A stretch of 64,000 bases of DNA, from assembly GCA_001692895.1 (NCBI GenBank), contig KV748248.1, positions 62,001-126,000 on the forward strand, in the 5' to 3' direction. The stretch is from Cenococcum geophilum 1.58 (lineage: Eukaryota; Ascomycota; Dothideomycetes; Gloniales; Gloniaceae). The position numbers were made by a program, and so were the translations under genes. Under the pieces are notes generated by a model. It was not told where the DNA came from. It saw only the letters and a list, made by a program, of their open reading frames with translations, and did not search any database. Shown here in pieces: positions 11,431-22,330 of the stretch; within the stretch, counting starts at the first letter, position 1, and the number at the start of each line of letters is the position of its first letter.

Positions 11431-13975
11431 AGGAGTTACTAATTAGCCTTATATTAAGCACGGAGTCACCAGTAATTTATTCTTCCTTAACTATATTTTA
11501 AATTAGGTATAGATCTAAAGCTCTAAAAGCTATATTAACTTTACATTCACTCCGCTCTACTAATTAAATGGTTAAATCTAAAGTCTATATTAATTATAAC
11601 TCCGGCTAGGAGCTCTAATCTAATATAATTACTACCTTAAAGAGAAAACTAGCAGACTTTAATCACTAAGCGCGAAATTGCCGCATATTGCCTAGCACAT
11701 CGCCTAGTTCCTTAAGCGGCAAGCCAGTAAACTTCTATTACTAAGCGCGAAATTGCTGTATATTACCTAGTATATCGCCTAGTTCCTTAAGCAGCAAGCT
11801 AGCAGACTTCTATTACTAAACGTGAAATTGCTATATATTACCTAGCATAACACCCAGTTCCTTAAGTAGTAAGCTAGTAGACTTCTATTACTAAGCGCGA
11901 AATTGCCGCACATTACCTAGTATATCGCCTAGTTCCTTAAGCGGTAAGCTAGTAGACTTTCATTACTAAGCGCGAAATTGCTGTATATTACCTAGCATAC
12001 CGCCTAGTTCCTTAAGCGGCAAGCTAGTAAACTTCTATTACTAAGCGCGAAGTTGCCGTATATTGCTAGGCATATTGCCTAATTCTTTAAATTATAAGCT
12101 AGTAGGCGTCGCCTATTAGTAGATTATTCTAATATATTAGCTCGTATATTGCCTAGTTTCTATATTATAAGCTAGTAGACTTACTACATTAACAGAGCAC
12201 CATAATATATAGCCTAGCGCATTACTTAGGTCCTTAAATAGCAAACTAGTAGGCGTTGCTTATTAATAGAGCACTGCGATATATCTAATTATGCGTTGCC
12301 TAGTTCCTACATCGCAAGCTAATAGGCGTCTCTTATTAACAGAGCACTGCAATATATCTAATTGTACGTTGCCCGTTTCTTACATTATAAGCTATAGGCT
12401 GCTCTTATAAGTAGAGTATTCTAAATATTGGCTTATATATTGCCCAGTTCCCGCGTTATAAGCTAGCAGCTTCTTTTATTAACGGAGCACTGCGATATAT
12501 TACCTACGTATTTCCCGGTTCCTTAAATAGTAAAATAGTACCTTCTCTTATTAATAAAAGAATTGCGGCATATTACCAATATATCACCTAGTTTTACAAA
12601 AAACAACTTAGTATATGCCTTCTATTAGCCGTAAGACTGCGGCATATCGCCAAGTACATTACTTAATTCTATAAAAAAAATCTAGTATTTACCTTTTACT
12701 AACCGTAAGACTACGGAATACTGCCTACTCTATTACCTAATTCTAAAAATAATAGTCTGTTATACTTCTTCCACTAAAAAAGAATTTACGGTAAACTACC
12801 TAGCATATTACCCAATTCCGCGCTAAAAGAATTAAAAATATATCGCTACTATAATCTATAATATTTGCATTAGCTGCTTCTTTAAATTTCCGGACCTATT
12901 TATATCTACATTCTTTTTAAACTTAAGCTTATTTAGAATTCCACTTTCAATACAGAAAGCCGTTAATAGTAATACCCTCTATAATAGCCTTTAGAAATAA
13001 TAAGAGAATTTATAGTCCGTTTAGCTGCTTCTATAAGTTATAGATTATATAGTCTTTTTACTTTAGTAGTATTCCTCCAGGGAGGCATATAACGGCATCC
13101 TTACTATATTTAGCAATTAAAGCCTAAAATAAGTGTTAGCTTAGAGTTTTAGTTAAGCATACTACTATTAAAAGATAAAAAGATAGAGTATTTTACTACT
13201 TACTAGTATATATACCGCCCTAATAAAGAAAAAATTAAGCTACAATAGTCTTCAATATATGGTGCTGCTATAATTTCTTTATAGATAGCTAAAAGTGTCT
13301 TAAACTTCGCGTTATTATAAAGAATTTCCTCCTTATTCTAATCCAAAATACTTCTAATAAAAATTTTAACTACATTAGTGTGGTATTAGACTGGACGTTT
13401 ATTTTTTTTATTATCTAGAAGATTCTTATTAAATCTATCCTTCTATAAAAGTAACCCGGGCGTTATTACTGCATCATAGTATATAAAGTAGCTGCTTAAG
13501 GAGCTGCTAGCCATTTGTGCTAGTTTTTTCCCAGTAGGAGAACCATCTTCTCTTCATTTGACTATTTTTTACTAAAATACCTCATCTATTTCTAATACTA
13601 TTGCACCTTCTATACTGTATAGGAATTTAAGTTCTTTAGTTTTATAATTACACTTTATATATTAAATTTAGAGCTCGCCTGGGACAGCTTTTAGTTTTCA
13701 GTTATTAAAGTTAATAGTATCCCAGTTACGGCGAATGAGAAAATTTACAAGAATTAGGCTACTAACCTTAACTAATTCTTTATATGTTATAAACTATAAA
13801 GCACTTTTAGGGTTACTCCTTCCCTACTTTAAAATTGGGTCTATAGTTTAGCTATTTTATTAACTATCGCGGATATATATTTTCTAAATATACTAGGTTA
13901 GCTTAAGTGGTTACCCAATCTATATCTTTAAGGGCGCTTATAATAAACTAGCATATATTTATAACACTATTCTTT
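11431..13975 (-). pseudogene. Partner ORF A, C-terminal part with 25-residue repeats
   Basis: This is the continuation of the minus-strand protein that starts at 28092, interrupted by the LTR element at 13981-24369. The segment at 13.98-12.83 kb reads, among others, REDGSPTGKKLAQMASSSL, then SYFIYYDAVITPGLLL and YNNAKFKTLLAIYKEIIAAP. It passes in frame into about fifteen 25-residue repeats. After the repeats the frame continues (SASFLFKVVIILD, then CKVNIAFRALDLYLI) to a stop near 11430 that could be a former Gln. No family was recognised. Proximity to and divergence from a transposase suggest an element-encoded accessory protein. Confidence 0.6.
11666..12820 (-). repeat. 75-bp tandem repeats encoding a 25-residue repeat
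   Basis: Units start at 11666, 11741, 11816, 11891, 11966 and 12041, each exactly 75 bp. Older, more diverged units follow to about 12820, roughly 15 copies in all. On the minus strand each unit encodes a peptide like LLLKELGDILGNIQQFRA followed by three former Gln/Trp codons and KSAS. The array is in frame with partner ORF A. The exact multiple of three supports a coding origin. Confidence 0.85.
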
Positions 13976-13980
13976 ATTAC
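13976..13980. repeat. Target-site duplication ATTAC (left)
   Basis: ATTAC precedes the left 165-bp LTR and recurs at 24370-24374 directly after the right LTR. Confidence 0.85.
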
Positions 13981-14145
13981 TGTTACGGCTTAAACAAATG
14001 CCTCTAAACCGAAGCTTGAACGAATGCTGTATTACGAAGATACTAAGCTAAGGAGCAGAAGAAGGTTAAGGAAAGGACATGTCTATATACAGGCGCCAAG
14101 TCTCCAAGCGAGCCCCTGACTAGGGTCTGTAACGGTGCCGTGACA
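13981..14145. repeat. 165-bp LTR, left copy
   Basis: TGTTACGGC...GCCGTGACA, with a TATA-like TCTATATACA in its second half. The same family forms a solo LTR at 48950-49106. Confidence 0.88.
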
Positions 14146-14162
14146 TTACCCCCTTCTTTAAG

Positions 14163-14182
14163 AAAGCCTACCCTTAGGCTTT
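14163..14182. other. 8-bp-stem hairpin next to the left LTR
   Basis: AAAGCCTA, loop CCCT, TAGGCTTT: a perfect 8-bp stem 17 bp inside the left LTR. It is the first of many hairpins in the interior. Confidence 0.7.
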
Positions 14183-14261
14183 GTCCCCTTATAGAAAAGA
14201 AAAAGAAAGAAAAGAAAAAAAATCTAGTATCTGGCGCTCGATCGCGATGCTAGTTAATATA

Positions 14262-14520
14262 GGACTTGCAGCAGTCCTACAGCTCCTGCTGCTGCGGGGG
14301 TATATCGCTATACCTGGTTAATATGGGGCAGGCAGCCGTCATACAGCTCCTGCTACTGCGGGGGGTATATCGCTATACCCGGTTAACGTGGGGCAGGCAG
14401 CCGTTATATAGCTCCTACTACTGTGGGGGGTATATCGCTATACCCGGTTGACGTAGGGCAGGTAGCCGTCCTGCAGCTCCTGCTGTTGCGAGAGGTGTAT
14501 CGCTAGGAGCCCTCCGTTAG
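14262..14520. repeat. 65-bp tandem repeat, about four copies
   Basis: The unit GGCAGGCAGCCGTC...CGGTTAACGTGG is repeated head-to-tail. It includes CTCCTGCTACTGCGGGGGG and the small palindrome TATATCGCTATA. A 61-codon open frame across it reflects repeat composition and is not a gene. Confidence 0.8.
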
Positions 14521-17500
14521 TCGTCGTTCCTCCTTTTAGGACTTCCTAGAACTCCGGTACCTCCTAGCTCTACTATCCCCCCTTTTGTTATAGCGCGCCC
14601 CGAGCTATAAAAAAAAAGCCCCCCTACTCCCCCTCTTATAAAAAGGTAGGTGAAAAAGTTTTAATAAGGGTGGGAGGGTTAGGGAGTTATAGCTCGCATA
14701 TATATTAGCACGAGCTCTTGTCCGTTCGGTAGCAGTATAGTACTAGTAATAGGGTCGTATTCTAGGGAGTAAAGCTCTACCTAGTTGTGTTTAGGCCGCA
14801 GGCGTATTGGCGCGGTGACTTATTGGGATTATAGCAGTACGGTGCTAGTGACGGGCCGTATTTTAGGGAGTAAAGCTCTACCTTATATACAGTTATTACT
14901 ATAGGCGGAGTAGTAGAAGTTGGTTGGCTATAGGTAGGGTAGTAAGTAGTTGATTAGCTGCAGGCAAAGCAGCAAGGGTTAGTCGGCTGCTAATAAAGTA
15001 GTAAGGGTTAGTTAGCTGCAGGCAGAGTAGTAAGGGTCTATTGCGATAGTAGGCGTATTGGCGCTATTATTATCTAGTACTAGCAGTACGGTGCTAGCGA
15101 TAGGGTTATTTTCCGTAGGCAAATTGGTATGGAATCTTGTCGGCTCGTATGCGTATTAGCATGAGGTCTTGTCTACTCGCAGGTATATTGGCGCGAGGTC
15201 TTGTTAATATTGTAGTTCCATAGGCATATTGGCGTAGAGCTTATTAATTCGGGTAGCAGTACGGTGCTAGCGGTAGGGTCGTATTCTAAGGGGTAAAGCT
15301 CTACCCTGTATATAATTACTGTAGGCAGAGCAGTAAGGGTCTATTTGTTTAGCTGTAGGCGGAGTAGTAGGTATTAGTTAGCTATAGTTAAGTAGCGAGG
15401 GTAGGTTGGCTGCAGGCAGAGCAGTAAAGGTTAATTAGGGTGCTGTAGGCGGAGCAGCAGAAGATGGTTTACTGCAGTAAAGCAGTAAGGTATTGGTTTA
15501 GCTATAGGCGTAGTAGCAGAGGTTAAGTGGCAGTACGGTGCTAGCGTTAGATAGTTGGTTAGGCTATAGGCGTATCGGTACAGCCGTTGTTTATTTAGGG
15601 TAGTAGTATGGTATAAGCGGTAGGGTTATATAAGGGGCAAAGGTCCACCTTATATACAGTTATTACTATAAGCAGGGCAGTAGAAGTCGGTTATAGTGCT
15701 ATAGGCAGAGCAGCAGAAGTCAATTAGCTATAGGTAGAGCAGTAATAGTCTATCGTAATAGCAGTACGGTGTAAGCGTTAGGTGGTAATAGTGATCGAAT
15801 ATAGAGCTCGGTTTATTAGTTAATCGGTAGATTATAGGTATACCGGTATAATTGGTCTGTTGGTTAGACTATAGGCGTAGTAGTATAGCCGTTGCTAGGT
15901 TGGCGTAAGGCATGCAGCCGTCCTATTACTGCGAGGTGTATATCGCTAGGAGCCCTTCGTGGTCGTCATTTGTCCTCTTAGAACTTAGTGCCTCCTAGCT
16001 CTCTACTCCCCCCTTTAATATAGCGCGCCCCAAGCTATAAAAAAAGAAATATAGCTCGTATGCGTATTGGCACGAGCTTTTATCTATTTAGTAGCAGTAC
16101 GGTACTAGCGTTAGGGTTATATTTTAGGGAGCGAAGCTCTACCTTATATACGGTTATTACTGTAGGCAAAGTAGTAGAAGTTAGTAGTAGTGCTGCAGGC
16201 AGAGCAGTAATAGTTAAATTAGGATTAGCTGCAGGTAGGGCAGTAAGAGTTAATTAGCTACAGTAAGGCAGCAAGGTGTTAGTTTAGCTGTAGGCAAAGT
16301 AGTAGAGGTTAAGTGGCAGTGCGGTGCCAGCGTTAGATGGTAGATAGTAGGCGTATCGGCGCTATTATTGGTTAATTGATCGCAGGCATAACGGCACGGT
16401 TAGTTAATTAGTTTGCATTTAAATTGTATTCGAATCGCATTTGGATCGCAGGCGTGACGGCGCGATTATTTTCCAGTTTGTCCAAATCGATTTCATTATT
16501 AAAGCTTACACAGCTCAGTATTAACCTCGTTGTTAAAGTGTACAAGTGCCTAAGATAAAGCTTATATAACTCAGCATCAACTATAGTCGTTCCTTAGTAT
16601 GCGTAGCTCAGTATTAGTTAAAAAGGATCACCGTAGGCGGAGAAGAAGACGATTAAATCAGTAAGGGAGGCAGTTAATTATCGATGAACTTATACGGTCG
16701 TTGTTAAAGTCGTAATAGCAGGCGTATTAGTGCTATTATTCAGTTAGTGGATCGTAGGCATAACGGCACAATTAGTTGGTTGGCTTCTCAAGATCTACCG
16801 TTAATCGGTAGGTAGTTCAAAATATTATTAATTATTTGATTAATTAATATACCGTTAACTAGTAGAGATGCTATCGTATTACTAGTTACAGTTAATCGAT
16901 TGGTTAAAGGTATGCTATTAATCGTAGCACATTTAACCAGTTATTATACGAGTAGGGTATTAAGGGAGACGCGCCGATATATTAATTCTCGTTAAGGTAT
17001 TCAATTAAGGTATCGGTGTATAGTCTGTCGATATTCTTATAATTCTCAAAATAGGTCGTCGTCAAATAGTAGACGTGTTTAAGTGCTGTTAGGATATTCG
17101 AAGGTACGCTATAGAGTTAACAGGCGTATTCGAATACTTATATTTGATTAAGGATATCGTTATAAGTAATAGATATCTAGGATTGATTAAGGACTCGTAG
17201 GAATGCCGTTATAATTTAGCATATTACATCGTTATCCAAGAGGTATTAAAAGAGGTATTAAGAAGGTACGTGTTGATATTTCAAATCTTGTTAATAAATG
17301 GTAAGACATGCTTTTGTAATAGCAAGCTGTCTTATTTATAGAAGGTTGTATAAAAGGCTATTAAGAGGAACGCGTTAATAGTTTGTAAGAGGTTGTAGAG
17401 ATGAATAGGCTTATCTATAGAGCTGTTGGAGAGTGCCATAAATTGGAGTGATTCTCCTAATCTGTTCTCCTAATTAAGAGTGCTATAAATCACTTAAATT

Positions 17501-17900
17501 CTCCCATAGGTTCCTAGTACCCTGTACATAGGACTGTAATACTTGTAGATGTATTCGGCCGTAAGATCGAGAGACTATCTAGGTTAATAGTAAGGTTCAG
17601 GTCGATTAGGTACGGTAGTTGTTAATGAGAACTTGACGGGTGTCTATAAGGGCGTTTATAGACAGGTCGGAGAGTTGTCGTGTCGCAGGCATATCGGCGC
17701 GACAGGTTATCGGGTTTGCTTTCGAATTACGTTCGGGCCGCATTCGAGTCGCAGGCGTATCGCAGGCGTATCGGCACGATTGTTCGGTCAGTGGGACTGT
17801 AGGCGTATCGGCACAGTCGGTAATCGGGTTTGGGGGTTTAGGGTGGCAGTATGGTGCCAGCAAGTCCTTCCTAATCGATTTCATTTCTCCTTGTACGGCT
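14521..17900. repeat. Hairpin-rich internal region of the LTR element
   Basis: Non-coding, comparatively GC-rich and lightly RIPed. It carries three intermixed hairpin families. One has loop AGGCGTATYGGC and variable complementary stems (for example 15176-15197, 16053-16078, 16714-16737, 17681-17704, 17795-17818). One has loop GTACGG and TAGCA/TGCTA or TGGCA/TGCCA stems (14832-14847, 16314-16329, 17844-17859). One has a 7-nt loop AGGCRRA and GCTGC/GCAGC-type stems (14957-14973, 15318-15334). A block at about 14460-14720 recurs at about 15910-16080. Short open frames at 16060-16257 and 17606-17947 overlap these repeats on both strands and are not genes. Confidence 0.8.
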
Positions 17901-17962
17901 TAGTATCAATCGGGGTAGTTATCGCAGCAGTAGTAGCTAGAGAATAACGGGTGGGATTCGTT

Positions 17963-18038
17963 CCAGAGGACTTCGCGGACAACATGCACCTACCGCCCAA
18001 TGGCACGGCGCGGGTCACAAGTCAGCTCGTCTTGGCCG
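17963..18038. repeat. 76-bp direct repeat left of the nested TIR element
   Basis: It begins CCAGAGGACTTCGCGGACAA and ends near CGTCTTGGCC; it recurs at 23752-23827. The two copies lie outside the inverted repeats of the nested element, in the same orientation. They are among the least RIPed DNA in the window. Confidence 0.8.
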
Positions 18039-18062
18039 TCGGCCTGAACCTAATGGTGGTTA

Positions 18063-18104
18063 CAGGTCGGCTAGGCCACGCTAAAGGGTGGGTCTACCAT
18101 AAGC
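18063..18104 (+). repeat. Left terminal inverted repeat of the nested element
   Basis: CAGGTCGGCTAGGCCACGCT and onward to ATAAGCG. It pairs with 23691-23731. Confidence 0.75.
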
Positions 18105-18179
18105 GCTAATGCACAATCCCTGCACGGGGCAGCCTCAGCTGAAAATATAAGATTACGTAGTCAACCAAGCCTAAATCAC

Positions 18180-21100
18180 TCATCCCACCATATAACTTAC
18201 CTCCCGGCTCCAAAACAGAACCAACTATTATAGGTAACTAGTTATAATATATTTATAACGTATTCGGAATATATTCTAATTTAAATAGATCTATTTAATA
18301 ATTACTAGCTACTAGATTTCTCTAGTAATAATAAAAATAAGTTTAAAATTAATTCGGAAGACAGTATTTTTAAGTTAGAAGATTATATACTAGAAAAAAG
18401 TTAAATATAGCCGCAAGATTAGATTAAGGTAAGTTTTTAACATATTTTAAATACGTTTTGGTCTAGTTCTAAATATATTTAGCCCAAAGTTCCTTATATT
18501 ATATTTCTTACTAAGGCATCTACTAATTCTCTTACTATACTTATAATTAAGAATTATTTAAGCCTTTTAGAGTACCTATAGACGCTAAATAAAGGTTATA
18601 CTTACCGTATTAACTTAAGAGGCACAAATGCATAAAAAGCCATATAGGTAAGTTAATAAAAATCTAAATTATACTCTAACTATATTTATAACTAGTTTAT
18701 AACACATTTAGATCTAATATAAAACTAGATAAGTGTATACTCCTAAGCCTATAATATCCGCTCTCTTAAATATAAGAGGTAAAAAATATAAAATGTGTTA
18801 TTTAGGAGTAAAACAGTGCGAATATCTTTAGAATTTATTATAATCTTTAAGATATACTATAGTTTCTAAAGAGACATAGGGTCTAATATAGAGAGAGTAG
18901 GCAGCCCTAGATAGAAGCGACCTAGATATTCGCAAACGTAATATAAATAGGTACGGAACTAGTTCTAAATCCATTTAGTACTTAAGTTAATATATATAAG
19001 CTTGTTTTTAGCAGCCCAAAGATAATTTTAAGCTAGAAATATATATAGCTCTTAAATAGAGGCTTATGCACTAATAATTAAGCAATAAAGATACTCTATA
19101 TATAATTATTATACCTAAATATATTTAGAACCCAACCAAATTACATTTAGAACTAATTATATTAGGATATTACTAATGTTTGGCACTTATTTCTTACTTA
19201 TACGTAGGCTACTATAGAAATATATTTAAAGCACTTCCAAAAAGTATTACTAGCGAATAAGAAATATAATACTGCGTATTTAACATCTCTTATTTAACTA
19301 GGTAATATAGGTAATAAAGTAATAAAGTAATGCGGAGTTATTAAATCAAATCTCTATAGGAGGGTAGACTATAGTAAGAAAAATATAACCTACTTAGAAC
19401 GCGTTTTAACTACGTTTATAATATATTTATAACGTATTCCTAGGAATTAACTACCCCTAGGGACTAGGGAAATTTATCTATTAGGACTACAAGGTTACTT
19501 TTTATATTTTTATTCTAGACAACTTAGAAGAAACTCCTTATATTTATTTTACCTCGCATAGGGTATATAGTTATACACCACCCCCCCCAAATAAGCCGCC
19601 TCTAGAGATACTAAATGAGGTAATTAAGTTGGTTTGTTAAATGCGTAATCTAGATCTTACCCTTAGTAAATATATTTTAAACTAATTGCGAATAAATACC
19701 TAACGTCTTTATAGGAAAGTTTCTTTAAAGTCCTACCCTTAAATAGTTTTATATAGAGTATAGGAAGGCCTCTTTAGCATAGATCTATATAAGCTTTGCT
19801 ACCATAGATCGTATTACTAGATTAATTTAAAAAGAGAAGCTTACTTTATACCTAGAAGGAAAAGGACTAGTAGGGGTAGTATATAAGTTTAATTAAAAGC
19901 ATTAAAATCCTAAAATAGTATATAAATATGTTATAAACGTGTTCTAATAGGCTTGCTAATATATTATAGGCTTATATCTAATAGATCTATAATAATTAAA
20001 ATAGAGTTATAATAATCTACTTTCTATAAGAGCAAGCTAAGATCTTCTTAGCCTAAACTATATTTAAAGTTAATATGTCTTTTAAACGTATTATTAAAAG
20101 AAATATAAACGAGATTATATTCGCTGTTTGGCTTAAAGAGCATAGTAAAAGTATTATTATATAATATAAACCCGTTTAGAACGCGATACTAATATATTCT
20201 AATAGTTTTTACGCTTATATATATTATTACTAATANNNAAATAAGGCGTACTTNCNAGTTANNCTTTAAGNAAGTCTTTTAATTACTTTCTAAATATCTT
20301 TAAAAGTAGATTTATTAGAAATATATTTATAGTAATAAGGGAGGCTTTAAAGCTATTATATCTAATATAGATGGCAAGCAAATAGCTAGTAGGATACCTA
20401 GAACGTAATTAAAATACCTTCCTAACGTGTTATAAAAGGGTTTAAGCGATATCTACAGCATATTGATCCTTAGAGGCGTAATTGGACGTAGCATCTTAGA
20501 AAAACACTAGTTTTCTACTAAGTACACTTCCTATAAAGCATCTCAAGAGCTACGGGTAACTATAAAATTGCCTACTCTATATATAAACGGATAAAAGCTC
20601 TTCTTATATATAGGAGCCAGTTAGAATATAAAGAACTCTATAATTTACTAATTAGTAAGCTATTCTAAACCCGTTTATAATGCGTTTAGAAGGTATTAAT
20701 AGTATAATACACGAATCTTAATTAGTTACTAACTGGGCAAGATATAAGAGACACCCAGTTATCGCCTTAGGGTTAAATAAGCACTGCTCTCTAATTAATT
20801 ATAAGCTATTTAATAGATTAAGATACTATATAAATACAGTAGAACAAACAGCAAATAAATCATATGCATTTAGTATACATTAGTTTCTTCTTCCTGCCAT
20901 TATAAGGTATTAATATGTTCCTAACCCGTTTATAATATACTTATATTATATTTAGCGTATAAAAACTAAATTAACGGGATATTAATTAGTATTTTACTTA
21001 GAGCTAGTTCGGAATATAACATATATAAAGAAATACATTAATGTTAGCCTAGTATGCAAACCATATAGGTAGAGAGAGTATATATTTATTACGAACCTCT

Positions 21101-21600
21101 TCTAAACTGGTTCCTAATACGTTTAGAACAAAAACGTTAATAACTTTAAGAGAAATTAGAGCAGGCCGCTGCTAATAATAGTAGAGATAATATTTTATTT
21201 TATACATTATTATTAGGTGTAGTAAGGTCATAATCTAGTTCTGCTTAACGTTTAAGGGGGCCAAGATCTAAATCTATATCGCGTTTTAGGTTATCCTCTA
21301 TAGCATCTAAGGAATTATAAGGCATATTTATATTCTAACGTATACATAACCGGTTACTAATATATTTTAGGCGTATTAGCACCAGTCTCTCGCAGTTACT
21401 AAAGCGTTAGGCCTTAAGTAATAACTAGGATATTTAGGAAAGACGCTAAAGGCTTAAACTTTATAAAATAGAGATTAAATTAGAGGTAAAAGAGCTAAAG
21501 AATATAGAAAAAAGAATTTAACTAGAGGCAATAAAGGCTTATATGCAAAAATAAGTATACTAAATATAAAATACATTCTAAATATATTCCTATTGTGTTC
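18180..21600. other. RIPed interior of the TIR element, no gene recognised
   Basis: About 3.4 kb of TpA-rich DNA. Six-frame reading gave only broken fragments and nothing matching a known transposase. The repeating signal is a dispersed motif of 11-bp period of the type TTCTAAACGCG-TTATAAACGYG, for example at about 19420, 19930, 20668, 20913 and 21103. N bases at 20236-20271 mark an assembly ambiguity. Confidence 0.6.
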
Positions 21601-21625
21601 CTATTAAAATATACTTATATTTAGG

Positions 21626-22330
21626 CCTTTTTTATACTTATTTAATTATATAATGTCTAATACTATATATAATACTATATACATAGCCTTTAGACTATAG
21701 CGCTATAGTTCTATATATATATATCTATTTTAAGCAACTTAATAAATATTAGTAATTATATATTAATAATTTATAAATCTTTTAATTAGGAATTTATAGT
21801 TATTTAATAAAATACTAAGATACTAATAACTATTAAATAGTAAAAAAATAGAAAAAAAGACTATAAGAAATATTAATACCTCTTTATTCTATTTAATAAA
21901 AATCTATTATTTTACTTTTTACTATTTATATATTTAAGCCTTATTTATATATATAAATAAAGTTACCTATAGAAAGTTATTAGTTAATACTTAATTTAAA
22001 ATATATTAAATAAAATAATAAGTCTTATATTAACTAATTTTATAATAAATTTTATATATTATTTAAATAACAATTTTTAAAAATTTTTTATAATTATTAT
22101 ATTAGCTTAAAATTTATATACTTTAAATTAGTAATATTTATTTAAAATTATATAATACAATATAATTTAGAAGGGTTTTTTTAACTATATAATTATACTA
22201 TTTTTAAAAAATTAGAATTTATAATTAAATTATTAGAATTATAAAATATATAAAGGGAGTTATTAAAAAGAGCTAAAGTTAGTAAAATTTAATAGACATT
22301 ATAATTTAACTAATAACTTTTATTTTCGCT
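21626..22330 (-). mobile_element. Truncated, heavily RIPed LINE-2 copy (3' end)
   Basis: Read on the plus strand, 21680-21720 (ATAGCCTTTAGACTATAGCG) matches the reverse complement of the LINE-2a 3' end near 39750-39830. The similarity continues through the block AATTAGGAATTTATAG and the block AGATACTAATAACTATTAAATAGT, which match 39650-39720 reversed. A T-run near 21626 would be the poly(A) tail. The 5' truncation point and target duplication could not be fixed. No protein domain survives. Confidence 0.7.

Noticed and set aside
14266-14451. 61-codon frame with Cys-rich start
   Set aside because: It is a reading of the 65-bp tandem repeat; 65 is not a multiple of three, so each unit is read in a different frame.
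17606-17947. Three overlapping frames of 87-104 codons on both strands
   Set aside because: They overlap the hairpin repeats, are open only because this part is less RIPed, and encode no recognisable domain.
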